This document shows positions 42,300-53,369 of a stretch of DNA of 64,000 nt, piece after piece. Position 1 is the stretch's first letter. Every line of letters begins with the position of its first letter. Origin of the DNA: Aureobasidium sp. EXF-3400 (Eukaryota; Ascomycota; Dothideomycetes; Dothideales; Saccotheciaceae); assembly GCA_024195585.1 (NCBI GenBank), contig SWBL01000009.1:186001-250000 (forward strand). Direction: 5' to 3'. The notes under the pieces were generated by a model. The model ran no database searches. It was not told where the DNA came from and saw only the letters and a list, made by a program, of their open reading frames with translations. Position numbers and translations under genes: made by a program.

Positions 42300-42824
42300 G
42301 AAAACCCTGGGGAGCTAGACCCTTAGTGGGCGTTTACTGGCTTGTCGTCTATCGACTTGTTATCGATCCACGCTAGTCGCCTCCCTCTCTGCTGCCACCC
42401 GGGCTTTGCAACCAGAGCGTGGTGGAGACCTGCCGATTCCTCGTTTGTCAAGACCTCATCGACAGACGTTCTGAGTTCTGAGGTATTCTCCGGCATCACG
42501 GCCCTTTCGACTGTGTGTGGTGAGTCTGGTCGCATATTTGTGCCAGAGTTTCGGTTGAAGCAAAGAGAGGATGAGAAGCAAGAGATGAGCATGCATGATT
42601 TGCTTGAAGCGATTCTTGAGCAGGAGCTCTTTTTCGGCTCGGTGTATTATTAGGAACAAAGACCATGATGAACATATCATATTTTCTTTCACTTTTCATG
42701 AATTAAACCATAGATCCACACATCCACACTCTAGCTTTTGTACTGCCTCTCGATTAACCATTTCTGAAACTAAACGTTCTCATTAGGTGCTCTTGACTTG
42801 TTTCTGTTGTTGTTTGGCTGATGA
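42300..42824. other. Intergenic, no gene seen
   Basis: 525 bp between yme1 and the G-patch gene, mostly 3' UTR and promoter. AT-rich near 42680-42720 (TGAATTAAACC). Only short open frames. Confidence 0.5.
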
Positions 42825-45212
42825 ATGAATGGTGAGGGTTTGGAAGAATGGCATGTGAAGGTCGGCAAGACCCGAGCGTCAACGATGACTTCACCGGAGC
42901 GAGCTCTCCCGAACAATTCTACCAGACACGAACCAAACACAATCAACCAACACAGTCGAGCAGTCGCATCACCTGGCTCATCGGAATCGCGTTCGTCTCC
43001 AGAAGGGCACCCTTCCTCCACCGCCATCATGGAACGCGCAAGTTTCAAGCGCAAAGGCGAATTCGGCGCCAACAACAACAGCCGCAAGACCGCCAAACTA
43101 GACGATTCCACACCCAACAAGACACCAGGCAAAATGACCTTCGCCGAACGCATGATGGCCAAAATGGGCTATAAACAAGGCCAAGGACTCGGCAAAGAAG
43201 GCGAAGGAATCGTCAACCCCATCGAAGTCAAACTCAGACCCCAAGGCGCAGGTGTCGGTGCCGTAAAAGAGAAAACAGATCAATACAAAGCAGAGCAGAG
43301 ACGAAAAGCCGAAGCCAAAGGAGAGGAATATGAAGATTCTAGTGAAGAGGAACGGAAAGCTAGAAAGAAGCGGAGCGAAAGGAAGAAAGAGGAAAGAGCT
43401 GGGGGTGTGCGTGGAAGACAAAAGACAAAATACCGTACGGAGGAGGATGTACGTGCTGCAGCTCCTGGATTGGAGTTGCCGAGGGCTATGTTGGGTAGTA
43501 TTGTGGATGCTACAAGTGGTACTACTAAACTGCTCACCAGCACTGCCGGACTCATGACACCCACCGTTGTGCCAGCAGAATCCGAAGCCGATAAGATAGC
43601 CAAGCGCGAGAGACTGGAACTGGAAGCCTTCATCGAAGCCTGGCATGGCCTACAAGAACGAAAAGTGGTGGTGGAAGAACAGCAAGGACATCTACAAATG
43701 GACATCAACCAAGCCGACGACGACATCTCCAAAATGCGAGAAATGCTCACTGCAGTGGAAGCCTTGAATATCGCAAACATCGATTGGGGTCAAGCCATGG
43801 AAAAACTAGGGAAGCTGCAACAAGACTTTCGTCACGATATTGATAGTTACAATTTGTCGGAAGCGGCTGTTGCTACTATTGCTCCTTTGTTCAAGGCAGA
43901 TATCGATGACTGGGATCCTCTGGAAACGCCATCTTATCGTTTAGTCGAACATCTTACTCATCTCAAACCCATCCTCGGTTTAGAGAAAACCACATCAGCA
44001 CTCGCAACCTCAAATCCAGATATCGAACCCGAGCAACGACGATACAGAAAACAGAAAACCACTACACCCTACGAAAGTCTGATCTACGGTACTTGGCTGC
44101 CTAAGATGAGATCAACAGTTACTCGCTGGGATGTTCATGACGCTTCTTCCCTGATCACTGTAGTCAATGCCTGGAAACCTCTATTACCTGCATTCGTCTA
44201 CTCCAACCTCCTCGACCAACAAATCATACCAAAACTCAGCGACGCATTAACTTCCTGGAACCCACGAAAACGACGCCATCATCATAAATCTGCTGGAAAT
44301 GATGCACCACATATCTGGTTATTCCCTTGGTTACCGCTTTTGCCTTCCTATCATTTAGATCCTAAGGCCTCTACTGGTCTTCTCGTCGACGCAAAAAGGA
44401 AATTCCGCAGAGTGTTGGATACCTGCGATATCTCCTCTCTCATCCCAGGTTTATCGCACTGGAAACAGTTATTCGGTGCTAAGGACTTTGACGCAACAAT
44501 GCTACGACACATTCTCCCTCGCTTATCGGCACATCTATCAAACACCTTCGACATCGATCCTGCAGACCAAGACATCACACCTTTAGAGCAAATTTTCGCT
44601 TGGCAACCTTTCTTCACTCCCGCCATTTTCGGCCGTCTCCTCATCGCAGAGTTTTTCCCAAAATTGCATGCTGTATTGCATCAATGGTTAACCTCCCCAG
44701 AAGCTTCGTTCGAGGAAATAGGAACGTGGTACACTTGGTGGAAAAGCATTATCCCGGAGAACTTACAGAGGTTACCAGAAGTACAAGCAGAGTTTGACAA
44801 GGCGATTATTACTATTAATGAGGCTTTGACATTGCAAGAGCAAGGGAAGGATCTTTCGAGTTTGCCTGCTCCTGCTGCTGGGCCTGTGCGTCCGATCGTT
44901 GCCTCCAACACTGCTTCCTCTGCAACCTCTGCAGCGACGGGACAAAAGAGGGAGGAACAACATGAATTGACTTTCAAAGATTTGGTCGAGGAATGGTGTA
45001 CTGAACATGATTTAACACTGTTACCGCTCAGAGAAGCACATCCAGCTACTGGAGCTCCACTATTCAGAATCACGGCTAGTGTTTCGGGCAAAGGAGGTGT
45101 GGTTGTTTTCTTCAGGGGTGAGGTTCTGTGGGCACAGAAGAAGAAGAGGGAGGATGGGTTTGAGCCGTTGGGGTTGGATGATGGGCTGTTGACGAGGGCG
45201 GAGGGGAAGTAG
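42825..45212 (+). CDS. G-patch splicing factor (Spp382/Ntr1, TFIP11 family)
   Basis: Intronless, 795 residues. The G-patch lies at about 104-150 (FAERMMAKMGYKQGQGLGK, then GAGVGAVKEK), followed by a charged KKRSERKKEER stretch and a long helical GCFC-type domain with WLPKMRSTVTRWDV, HIWLFPWLPLLPSYHL and WKQLFGAKDFDATMLRHILP. In this family the protein activates the helicase Prp43 to take apart the intron-lariat spliceosome. The C-terminus FKDLVEEWCTEHDLTLLPLREAHPATG resembles TFIP11 proteins. The start is uncertain: ATGs at 42825, 42885 and 43029 are all in frame, and the last (MERASFKRKGEF) resembles the usual fungal N-terminus. Family call firm, start uncertain. Confidence 0.92.
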   Translation: MNGEGLEEWHVKVGKTRASTMTSPERALPNNSTRHEPNTINQHSRAVASPGSSESRSSPEGHPSSTAIMERASFKRKGEFGANNNSRKTAKLDDSTPNKTPGKMTFAERMMAKMGYKQGQGLGKEGEGIVNPIEVKLRPQGAGVGAVKEKTDQYKAEQRRKAEAKGEEYEDSSEEERKARKKRSERKKEERAGGVRGRQKTKYRTEEDVRAAAPGLELPRAMLGSIVDATSGTTKLLTSTAGLMTPTVVPAESEADKIAKRERLELEAFIEAWHGLQERKVVVEEQQGHLQMDINQADDDISKMREMLTAVEALNIANIDWGQAMEKLGKLQQDFRHDIDSYNLSEAAVATIAPLFKADIDDWDPLETPSYRLVEHLTHLKPILGLEKTTSALATSNPDIEPEQRRYRKQKTTTPYESLIYGTWLPKMRSTVTRWDVHDASSLITVVNAWKPLLPAFVYSNLLDQQIIPKLSDALTSWNPRKRRHHHKSAGNDAPHIWLFPWLPLLPSYHLDPKASTGLLVDAKRKFRRVLDTCDISSLIPGLSHWKQLFGAKDFDATMLRHILPRLSAHLSNTFDIDPADQDITPLEQIFAWQPFFTPAIFGRLLIAEFFPKLHAVLHQWLTSPEASFEEIGTWYTWWKSIIPENLQRLPEVQAEFDKAIITINEALTLQEQGKDLSSLPAPAAGPVRPIVASNTASSATSAATGQKREEQHELTFKDLVEEWCTEHDLTLLPLREAHPATGAPLFRITASVSGKGGVVVFFRGEVLWAQKKKREDGFEPLGLDDGLLTRAEGK

Positions 45213-45416
45213 AGTCGAGTTTGGGAAGGGAAGTGTAGAATGGAATGGGTGGGAAGGACTTTTGATGAAGGTCTGGAAGATTCCTCCATGGCATTGAAAC
45301 ATCGTTAATTTACAATCAACGTGATATCGCACTTCTCGATACACTATCTCGAATATTAGGAGTCCGCCTCTTGAGCTCAATTTCTGTCCGCCTTTTTGGA
45401 TCGCTACTTTCCCTCC

Positions 45417-48000
45417 TCACAGCATTACAGCCAAGGCACACATTCCAAGCAGACTCTGAATCCACTTGGGCATAGCTCCAATGCCTTCTGAACCTCCCTG
45501 ACTGGGACTGGGAGTTGCAGTCGCCGTAAACACTCCCGTCAATGCCACTGTTGAAGTCCTACTGCTACCAGTCTCGCTAGACTTTGAACTCGACGATTGA
45601 GCTACTGGCGTACCAGGCTTGCCTGCCGTCACCGTACTGCTAGGTGCAACGTACTGTTTCGAGTTCGAGTACCAAATTCCTGCTGCCACAATGCCCCTGG
45701 AATCCCGCATGTCCTCAATCTGCTCAGCCGAGCAAGTGTCCTGCATTGCTCGGATCCAGCAAGTCGGCGCAGGCTGCTTCGCGAGTGGCGAGTTTGTGTG
45801 TGTCGAGTTCGGGGGTCCCGACGATGTGAAGTTTTTCAGATCGATCGCCTCTCCCGTGCTAAGGTCAGTGCCGTCGATGATACGAGTGAAGACGGTGAAA
45901 GCCGTTTCTGGTTGATAGAAGGGCACTGTGTGTCCAGCATCGTAGATTCGACTGAACGAGAAGTTACCAAACTGACGTACGGCTCCTCCAACATAGGTAG
46001 TGTTGACAACAATATCCGCATAGCCTGCATTGTTCCAGCCAGAGAGGTATGAAGGTGCTGAAGCATTCGAAGGAAAGTCTGAGAGGGCAGCTGCGACAGC
46101 GAAAGAAGCAGCCTCGCCACCTTTCCAGTTGCACTATCGTACGTGTTAGCATCGTGTATGTTCATGAATTCAAATTCCGGCGGATAACAAAGGCGGTGAG
46201 ACCAAGGCTATTGGAAAACACGTTACCATACGTGTGGCCAACGAGACTTCTCAAGACAAGGTTCTTCTATAGACATCACACCGTTCTTAATGGTATTGTG
46301 CACTTCAACAACACCATCGTACCAGTCTCTCGGGGAAAGACAACTTACAATGTAGTCGGCATCACCATAAATTAGTGACACACGCACTCCAGCTCGCAGG
46401 AGATTGGCGATATCTTGAATCTGACCGCCGCGCATTGAGTCCCCTGTCCTGAGGAAGGCGTTGAAAACAGCATTACTGCTAGTTGTATAGTTGACGCGGG
46501 CACCAATAGCTTGCTGCACAGATGCCGTGTTCAGGTACTCCAAATAGGCGTTGGGCGGATCTGGCGAGGGATTCTCAACACGAATATCATAGACGCTGAG
46601 ATTGCTGTTCTGGAAAGGGGCCATCAAGCTATTGCAATTGTACGCGGCTGTTTGGCAAGCCATGTTGGCCTGCTGACTATCACCTTCACCTTCCGGGTCG
46701 GTCCTGTTGGCGGCTGCGCGACATAGACTCGTCTGGCTACTGCACTGGCTATTGTACTGCTCAATCAAGTTGAGCTCGTCTGTTTGCGAGATCGTCCGAA
46801 TGCCGTACGTATTGTTGTAGGCAAAGGTGGCGTAGTAGTAATCTTGGATCAGCGAATCGATCAAACCGTTCACGATACCCAAGGATGTAAGCTTAATCTC
46901 CAAGGTAGAGTTCCTGGGTATGGTGCCGTTCTCGCGTTTCCTGTTTTGTTCCTCGAAATAGTTGGCAAAGGTAGGGCCATATGTGCCACCATAACTTTCG
47001 GCAAAGAGGTTGATGCCGGTCGTCGAGACAACGGAACTGTTTGGTCGAACACCAGGATTGTACTGCGGGAATGCGGATAAGAAACTCTGGAGGAAATGCC
47101 ATGCAGCTCTTGCCGAAATTTCAGTTGTGTTGCTGGTCGATAAAGGATCGCCTGAGCTGGACGTCCCGTTCATGAATGCGTAGGCAGGCACATCTCCACC
47201 ATCTCCAGAGTTGTTATTGCCGAGCGGAAGATATCTATCTCCAAAGAGATCATAGGTCATGTTGGTGAGTGTATCGTAGGACAGGCCGACCTAGTACCAA
47301 TCAGCGTTGTTCTCAAAGTCATGAGCCTTGTATTTTGAGAGCCGTCGCAGCACAAGGTAAAAATCTGGAGTACTGCTTGTCCACTGAGAAAATGGTAGAG
47401 ACAAGCTCTAAGTGGAGGTGGCATCCCGTGCGATTGCTTTGTGAATTGTAACAAGAATTTACGGCAGCGATACTGATGCTGAGGGTACGTACCTGAGTCG
47501 GTTGATCGATGAATAGAACATTAGAACTTCTGTCCCAACCCCACATACGTGCTTGAGTGCCGTAAGATCCATCTGCCATTTGAATGACCTCGCATGGACC
47601 ATTCTCAGCAAACATGCCAATCAAACTACTGCTTCCAGGACCTCCATTGATCCAGATAGTCAAAGGAGCTGTCTCAGGGTTCTGTCTTGCCTCGGTGAAC
47701 CAGAAGAAAGTGTTGATCGAGTAGTTCTGCTGTATCGGCTGCAGTGTGAAGGGCGGGAGGCCTAGTTAAGTTAGCAAGAGTTATAGGACTGGCGCCATTA
47801 GTCTTACCGATGTAGCCAGTGAACTGTTTCTGGGTGCCGAACGCGGTGGTACAGGTGCCAGCGGGAGGAGTCTTGTACGCAATGGTGATGTTTTCGTTGA
47901 TTGGCGACTTCAAAATCTTCGAATACTCGACAGGCGGTGGGAATTGCGCCAGCGCAAGCAACGGCGCGGCCAGAAGAGAGGTGATAATAGTGTATTGCAT
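45417..48000 (-). CDS. Secreted serine carboxypeptidase (S10), GPI-like tail
   Basis: Four exons: 48000-47808, 47761-47493, 47290-46349 and 46133-45417, giving 706 residues. The first intron is 46 bp, the others are long (202 and 215 bp), and all are GT-AG. A signal peptide ([19 protein letters not shown]) is followed by [11 protein letters not shown], the nucleophile S253 in AESYGGTYG, the aspartate D466 in YGDADYI|CNW (split exactly at an intron), and H536 in AGHTVPF. A Ser/Thr-rich stretch and a hydrophobic end ([15 protein letters not shown]) suggest GPI anchoring to wall or membrane. S10 enzymes trim C-terminal residues of peptides, usually at acid pH. Many N-x-S/T sites are present. Spliced junctions rebuild the family sequence, so the long introns are likely real. 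Confidence 0.92.
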
Positions 48001-49412
48001 AACTTTTGTAACGAATCAATGGTTGAGTGGAACTAGTCGACTGTCAGTTTTGTGGATTTCTCATATCTCCAGAGGTATGGTAGATGGGAAAAGTGACTAT
48101 GAAAAGACACAATGACATTTGTTTGGATAGGAGAGTCAAGGAGAGTAGAGGAGATGCCGATTTTCGATGAGACCAGGGCGACTCTAGATGATATTGTGTA
48201 TTGCAACGACCAACGTTGCGAGGGAATGGTGCTGATATTGAATGGGACTTACTCGATATTACTGATATTGATGGGAAGCAGAGAGACCTCCAGAGAGCCA
48301 GATCTGTCACAACTGACTGGCTACGTTGGGTTGTGGAAGGCGCGACTGCTATGATTTGAGTCAGTTCACGGCTCCCTATTCTTTCTGCTTAAGCCATATC
48401 ACAGGCTCATAGAAGAAAATGCTTGCGACGAAAGATGGGCACCATCGCAAATCACAATAACAAGACATTTTCGTAGTGATACTCTGCAACACATAACATG
48501 AAATTTGCACTCACCTACCAGAAACCACAAACTCACACAAAGTCGCAAGAACAATCAAAGGAGCGGAAGCGGCGAAATCAATCACCACAACATCAGTACT
48601 TCGAGCAGTACGTCCAGTCACGAGTCGCGCTGATGATATGCGGGCGTTGGAAACTGCACACACGAAGATGAGCACTACAGTATTTGTGCGCCCGCGACCT
48701 GGAGTCAGCACGATCCTGGCTCGAAGGAAGAGCGACCAAGGGACCTTGCTGCGCCTCGAGACCCTTCCCAAATCTCACTTCGGCCGCCCATGCAAGGAAC
48801 ACGGGATCGGGCTTGCGGGCGTTTTGGCGAAGCCTTGGCAACGCAGAAGCTAACTCTGGTCGATGATATTTGCACTTCGTTAATCGCATCTTGGTGATGC
48901 TGAGACACGTTTCTGCATACCAACTTTCTGGATAATCGTTGAATTCTGTTCTGGCTGCTAGACTTCATGCCTCCATCTCTTCGAAAAGAGCATACCACAA
49001 ACGACAAGTTGGAAACTATGAGAGTCAAACAAAACAAAAAAACACCGGCGAAAGTCATGTTCCAATCATAATCCTCATTGCAGTTTTGAGTCGCGTCCGT
49101 TAGTCGCCGTCAAGAGGAATAGATGGAAAAGCCTGGAAACAAAAAACCGACAGAAAACAAAGTGCCATCATAATCATAAAATCAGAACCACTGGTTGGGC
49201 ATTTCTATTGACATGAAGTGAAGAACAGGAGAAGTTGCAAGGAAAAGCAGATAACAAGACTTGGGAGACGCTTTCGCTGGACATTGCGTAAAAGACAAGA
49301 TCGTGTCGTGAGGCATGCCGGATAACATGAGACGGCTTTGCATAGCGTGGCGTGAAACTTTGGGCCGTAAAAAGTCATTGGGCATTAGTTGTGCGTAGAG
49401 TCGTTGCGATGA
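48001..49412. other. Intergenic, no gene seen
   Basis: 1.4 kb between the carboxypeptidase start and the 3' end of the Zn2Cys6 gene. It should hold the former's promoter and the latter's 3' UTR. Short frames only. Confidence 0.5.
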
Positions 49413-51969
49413 TCAACTTGCGCGAATGACAAGTCTGGCAAGGAACTTATTCGACAAGCAGTCGAAGTCGTTACGGTCGAATTTGGCATCCGATCTGGAT
49501 CGAAGGTATTTTTCTATGGTATCGTTAGTACACAGGTTATGGAGTGGCTTGTCATGATAACTTACCATGCTTGGTGACATGTTCTTTCACTTCAGTCAAA
49601 GCATCGCAGATAGCGGGATCAGAGTTGAGAAGTTGGTGGTGGCTGCGAGTATCCCAATCCATAAAGTTGGGCAGTTTTTGGCTAATGGCTTGGAACAAGC
49701 CAACAATGACGCCGACAGGAGTGCTCTCCATGTCGTTGCAGAACTGGTTGACGGCCGTCTCATCGGGTGTACGGAAGTGTGCATCAAATTGCATCTCCTC
49801 CCACACAGCTAACAGGATTGCTGCAAGCATGAAGATGGTGGGCCAATTCTTGAGCTTCTCTCCGCTGTACACAGAAGAGTAAAGTGCCGAGAGCTCCTCT
49901 AGGACATCCTTCTGAAGCTCTCTCCACATGTCGGCCAAGGCAATCTTGACCTGGAAGTTGATCATACCAGGTGCCACGGTCTTACCGCAGAACTTGCTAT
50001 CCTCGTCTTCGATCTTGCCGACATTGGCTTCCTCCTCGGACAAACCCTCGATCATGGTGATGTGGAGTGTCAGGTTGTATGCGAGGACTAGCTTGAGCGC
50101 TTTGCGAATCACTAGCGACTTGGACTTGACCCAGTAGTGGTAGGCAGTCTTGAGCATCTCAGTCAAGAATGGTGTGCCTTCGAAGTAACCGTCTACGAAT
50201 GATTCGAACCCATTGTCGAGATGACAATCTAGGTAGTCCGAAAGACTCGAAGCGGAGACACCTTCCATACCTGCCGACAATTTGGCGGTATTCGTCTCAA
50301 ATTGGATAGGGTCGGTGATCTTCTCACTCCACTCAATGTTGAAGCAATTGTCGTCGCGGACGTAGACCTCACGAACATTGATGGGCAACAGATATCCATA
50401 GCCGTGAGTGATGTATACGGTGCGCTCGTTGGGAGAGAAACCTTTGATGTTGGCAGCAGAGACACCGAGATTGACATGACGCTCGTAGTCGGCTTTCCAA
50501 TCCTTCATGAAGAAGCCGATATCCTTGATGTCGATGCGGGTGCAAGGGACTTGCCAAAGGCGAGCGTGAGAAGGACGGCAGCCGCCACAAGGGTTGCCTT
50601 TATCGCAAGTTTTCTTGAGGAACTTGCAGCGAAGACAAGCACGAAGCTTTCTGATCTCGTGAGCTTGCTGGCGTTGATCTGCACGAAGAGGGCCCTTTCT
50701 CTTGCCGACACGCTTCTCAGGAGCACCATCCTTGCGAGCAGGAGGAGTGGCCTTCTTGATGGCTGACTTGGTTGTCTTTGCGAGAGCGTTGGTAGGAGAC
50801 TTTCGCTTTCTCAAAGGAGGCGACACCGGACTTGAAGCATTGGATGAGATGGTAGATGTTTGTACTGCTTGAGAGGTAGAAGGACGGGTACCGTCAGCAG
50901 GACTTGCTAATGGCGACGAAGATGTAGAGTGAGAAAGGTAGTCGTGTTCGTAGTCGGATGAGAAATTTCTGGAGTGATGCGATCGGTGTTGAACATAGTC
51001 AGCAGCGCTGAAACCATCCGAGACAGGCGAGAATAGAGGGAAAGGAATCTCCTCATAGCTGCTAGACAGTTGAGCAGAGCTGGCGTCATCGTTCGAGGAG
51101 TCAGATGTACTGCGTATGTGTAGAGTCTGGCTAGGGTTGAAGATGGCGTTGTTGTTGGCCTCAACGTAGGAGCCGAGGGAGTGTCTCGAGACGGGGAAAT
51201 CAACAGCAGTCCAACCATTGTCACTACTTGACAGAGAATGGATCTCCAGATATGAGCCAGTGGGAGAGTTGCTGGGTAGGCTGGAGTGGACACTAGCGTT
51301 CGCAGCCATACCCATTTGGAAGGCCAAAAGCTCGTTCTGGTAGTCATTCAAGGGGTAAGCAAGGACATTCATCGACTCGATAGGGCCAGCCATAGTCATA
51401 TAGGCAGTCGAATTCAGAGCCATAGTGTTCTCAGCCGAGACAGGCATGTACTGAGGGGTAGCTTGCTGGATCGGCATGGCATACGAGGCATCATAGGTGC
51501 GATCTAGAGTGGCGTCCTGGCTGAAGGTCTGTTGGGCGGGGAACTGGAAGTGCCATTGGGGGTTGAGAACAGCAGCTTGGTTCATCTGCTGTTGAGCATA
51601 GGCGAGACTCATGGCGCTAGACTGAGCAGGAGCGGAAACATTGTGGGCGTCGTATGGCTTCTGGTCATGCTGGTTGACGGCATAGTCGATATGTTGCTTC
51701 TGATCCAGTTGACTTCCATCGTATTTGTAGTCAACATGTTGCGACACAGGTTGCTCGAGTTGATGTGAGTGCTGATGTTGGTTGTTGTGATGTTGATGTT
51801 GCGACTGGAGAGCGTGGTGGGCCATGGTCGGGTCGAGGGAGTCCAGGGTAAAAGCCCACTGTTGCGAAGCCAAGGAGGATGACGAAGAATAGGAGTTGGT
51901 GTGGCGAGGATCGGTATAATCTCCAAAAGCCAGAAGGTTATCGGCGTGGGTGAAGTCGAGGTTGTCCAT
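49413..51969 (-). CDS. Zn(II)2Cys6 transcription regulator with Gln/His-rich N-terminus
   Basis: Two exons, 51969-49566 and 49513-49413, with a 52 bp phase-1 intron (GTAAGT), giving 834 residues. The second exon replaces a spurious GKLS-stop end with a 33-residue tail (EKYLRSRSDAKFDRNDF...). The zinc cluster at 445-477 reads C-x2-C-x6-C-x5-C-x2-C-x12-C, flanked by a basic KKATPPARKDGAPEKRVGKRKG stretch; the last spacing is longer than the usual x6-9. The sequence HARLWQVPCTRIDIKDIGFF after the fifth Cys belongs to a conserved fungal subgroup I know only as uncharacterised. The first 400 residues are disordered and rich in Gln, His, Ser and Asn. It is nuclear by inference; the target genes are unknown. 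Confidence 0.88.
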
Positions 51970-53369
51970 AACGAAAGCTTACTCTAGCTGAGATGCATAC
52001 AGTAACAGGCACGGATGCAGGCAATCTCGGACGTGGTAGGCGTTCCGTCGTACACACAGCTAGTCGACGAGAAGGGCACGAAATAGGTCAGCAGCGATGG
52101 TTTCGCTGACCGCTGCTCTTGTTGCAAGAAGACAGCACGAGGAGGCGTGGCATATAGGTATTAGCGAGAGGACATGGTCTTGAAATGGCGGTGAAGCTCC
52201 ATCGCTGCCACCATGCGGGGCGGGGTCGATGGACGCGCTAGCAATTAGGCCATGCATGGGCCAGTTAGCGACGAGAAAGCACCCATCCGTGAGACCACAT
52301 CTAGTGCGTGACATGCTGTACATGCCATGTAGCCTGTCCGCGCGATCTTTGCGCGGGAGAAACCTGACTTGTTCTTGTCGACATGGTCGAAATTCGCAGG
52401 CTGGAAAACACCTTGGTAGCTTATGTTTCAGCCTCAGACAGAGGAGATAACCGTTGCTCGCAAAACGCTGGCAGAACCCTGGAAGTCCAAAGCTTAAACC
52501 CACTGCGCTTGGACGACCATCTGCCAAGCTCCGAGCATGCAGAAAGAGCGACTCGCTCACGAATCGAGTCGTATCCACACTCTCGAGCCGCCGGGCACAC
52601 CCGGCCTCGACTGCATCTTCCCGCATCTTTCGGCACACGGCTCAATGTGTCCTGAAGATGCTCCCCAACAAGACCGGTCAAGGTCAGCCAACACGACCAC
52701 AGCTTACAAGGCTTCAGCTGGAGTGCGACTGCATCAATCAGGCACACACTTGCAATGTACCATCTGGTTCTTCGCTCGAGCGACCCACGTGAGTCCATCT
52801 ATCGTCGTGCCTCTGTGTAACAACATTCCATGGCCTTAGCGCTATCATGCCCTACTCGCAGCAAGGCACCTCTAGCCGACTTCCCATTGGTTCTGGACAA
52901 ACCCGAGGAGCACCAACAATACGAAACCTCCACGAGCTGTGCACTGTTTTTGTTTCACCTGCTACTTTCTGTCTGTGGACTGATCTCGGATGCAACAATT
53001 TACCGCCCGCTTTTCAGATTGCCCATATCCACCTACGACTTTGCTCTGTCCAAGATTGCGAAAACTTCGAGGCAGAAGAACTCAGTGCACAGACAAATCT
53101 CGGTACTCTTGTTCATTCAACCTGCAAGACAGACACGGCTCGGTCGATCTTCATATGCATGTTGCGTGTGCAGAGGTCGGCCCAAAGCTCCTGCAGCCAC
53201 TCGATTTGACAGGGTCTCAAAAATCCACCTCCGATGGTTTCTGCACTCCGTTGTTCAACGCACGTACAGGATTGATCTAGCCTTTGAGAGCACGGTCTAG
53301 CATTCAGCCGGACTGTTCGACCGTCCACATACCCATCTCGTAAATCGTAACTAATTACAAGTCCCTTTC
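51970..53369. other. Intergenic, no gene seen
   Basis: 1.4 kb containing the upstream region of the Zn2Cys6 gene and the 3' flank of the GST fusion. The longest frame (192 codons, minus, 52060-52638) has no signature. Confidence 0.5.

Noticed and set aside
50195..50215. GATTCGAACCC, a tRNA-like B box
   Set aside because: It falls inside the coding sequence of the Zn2Cys6 regulator and no cloverleaf forms.
52060..52638. Open frame of 192 codons upstream of the Zn2Cys6 gene
   Set aside because: No recognisable domain, signal peptide or splice partners; composition is irregular and a length near 190 codons can occur by chance in GC-rich DNA.
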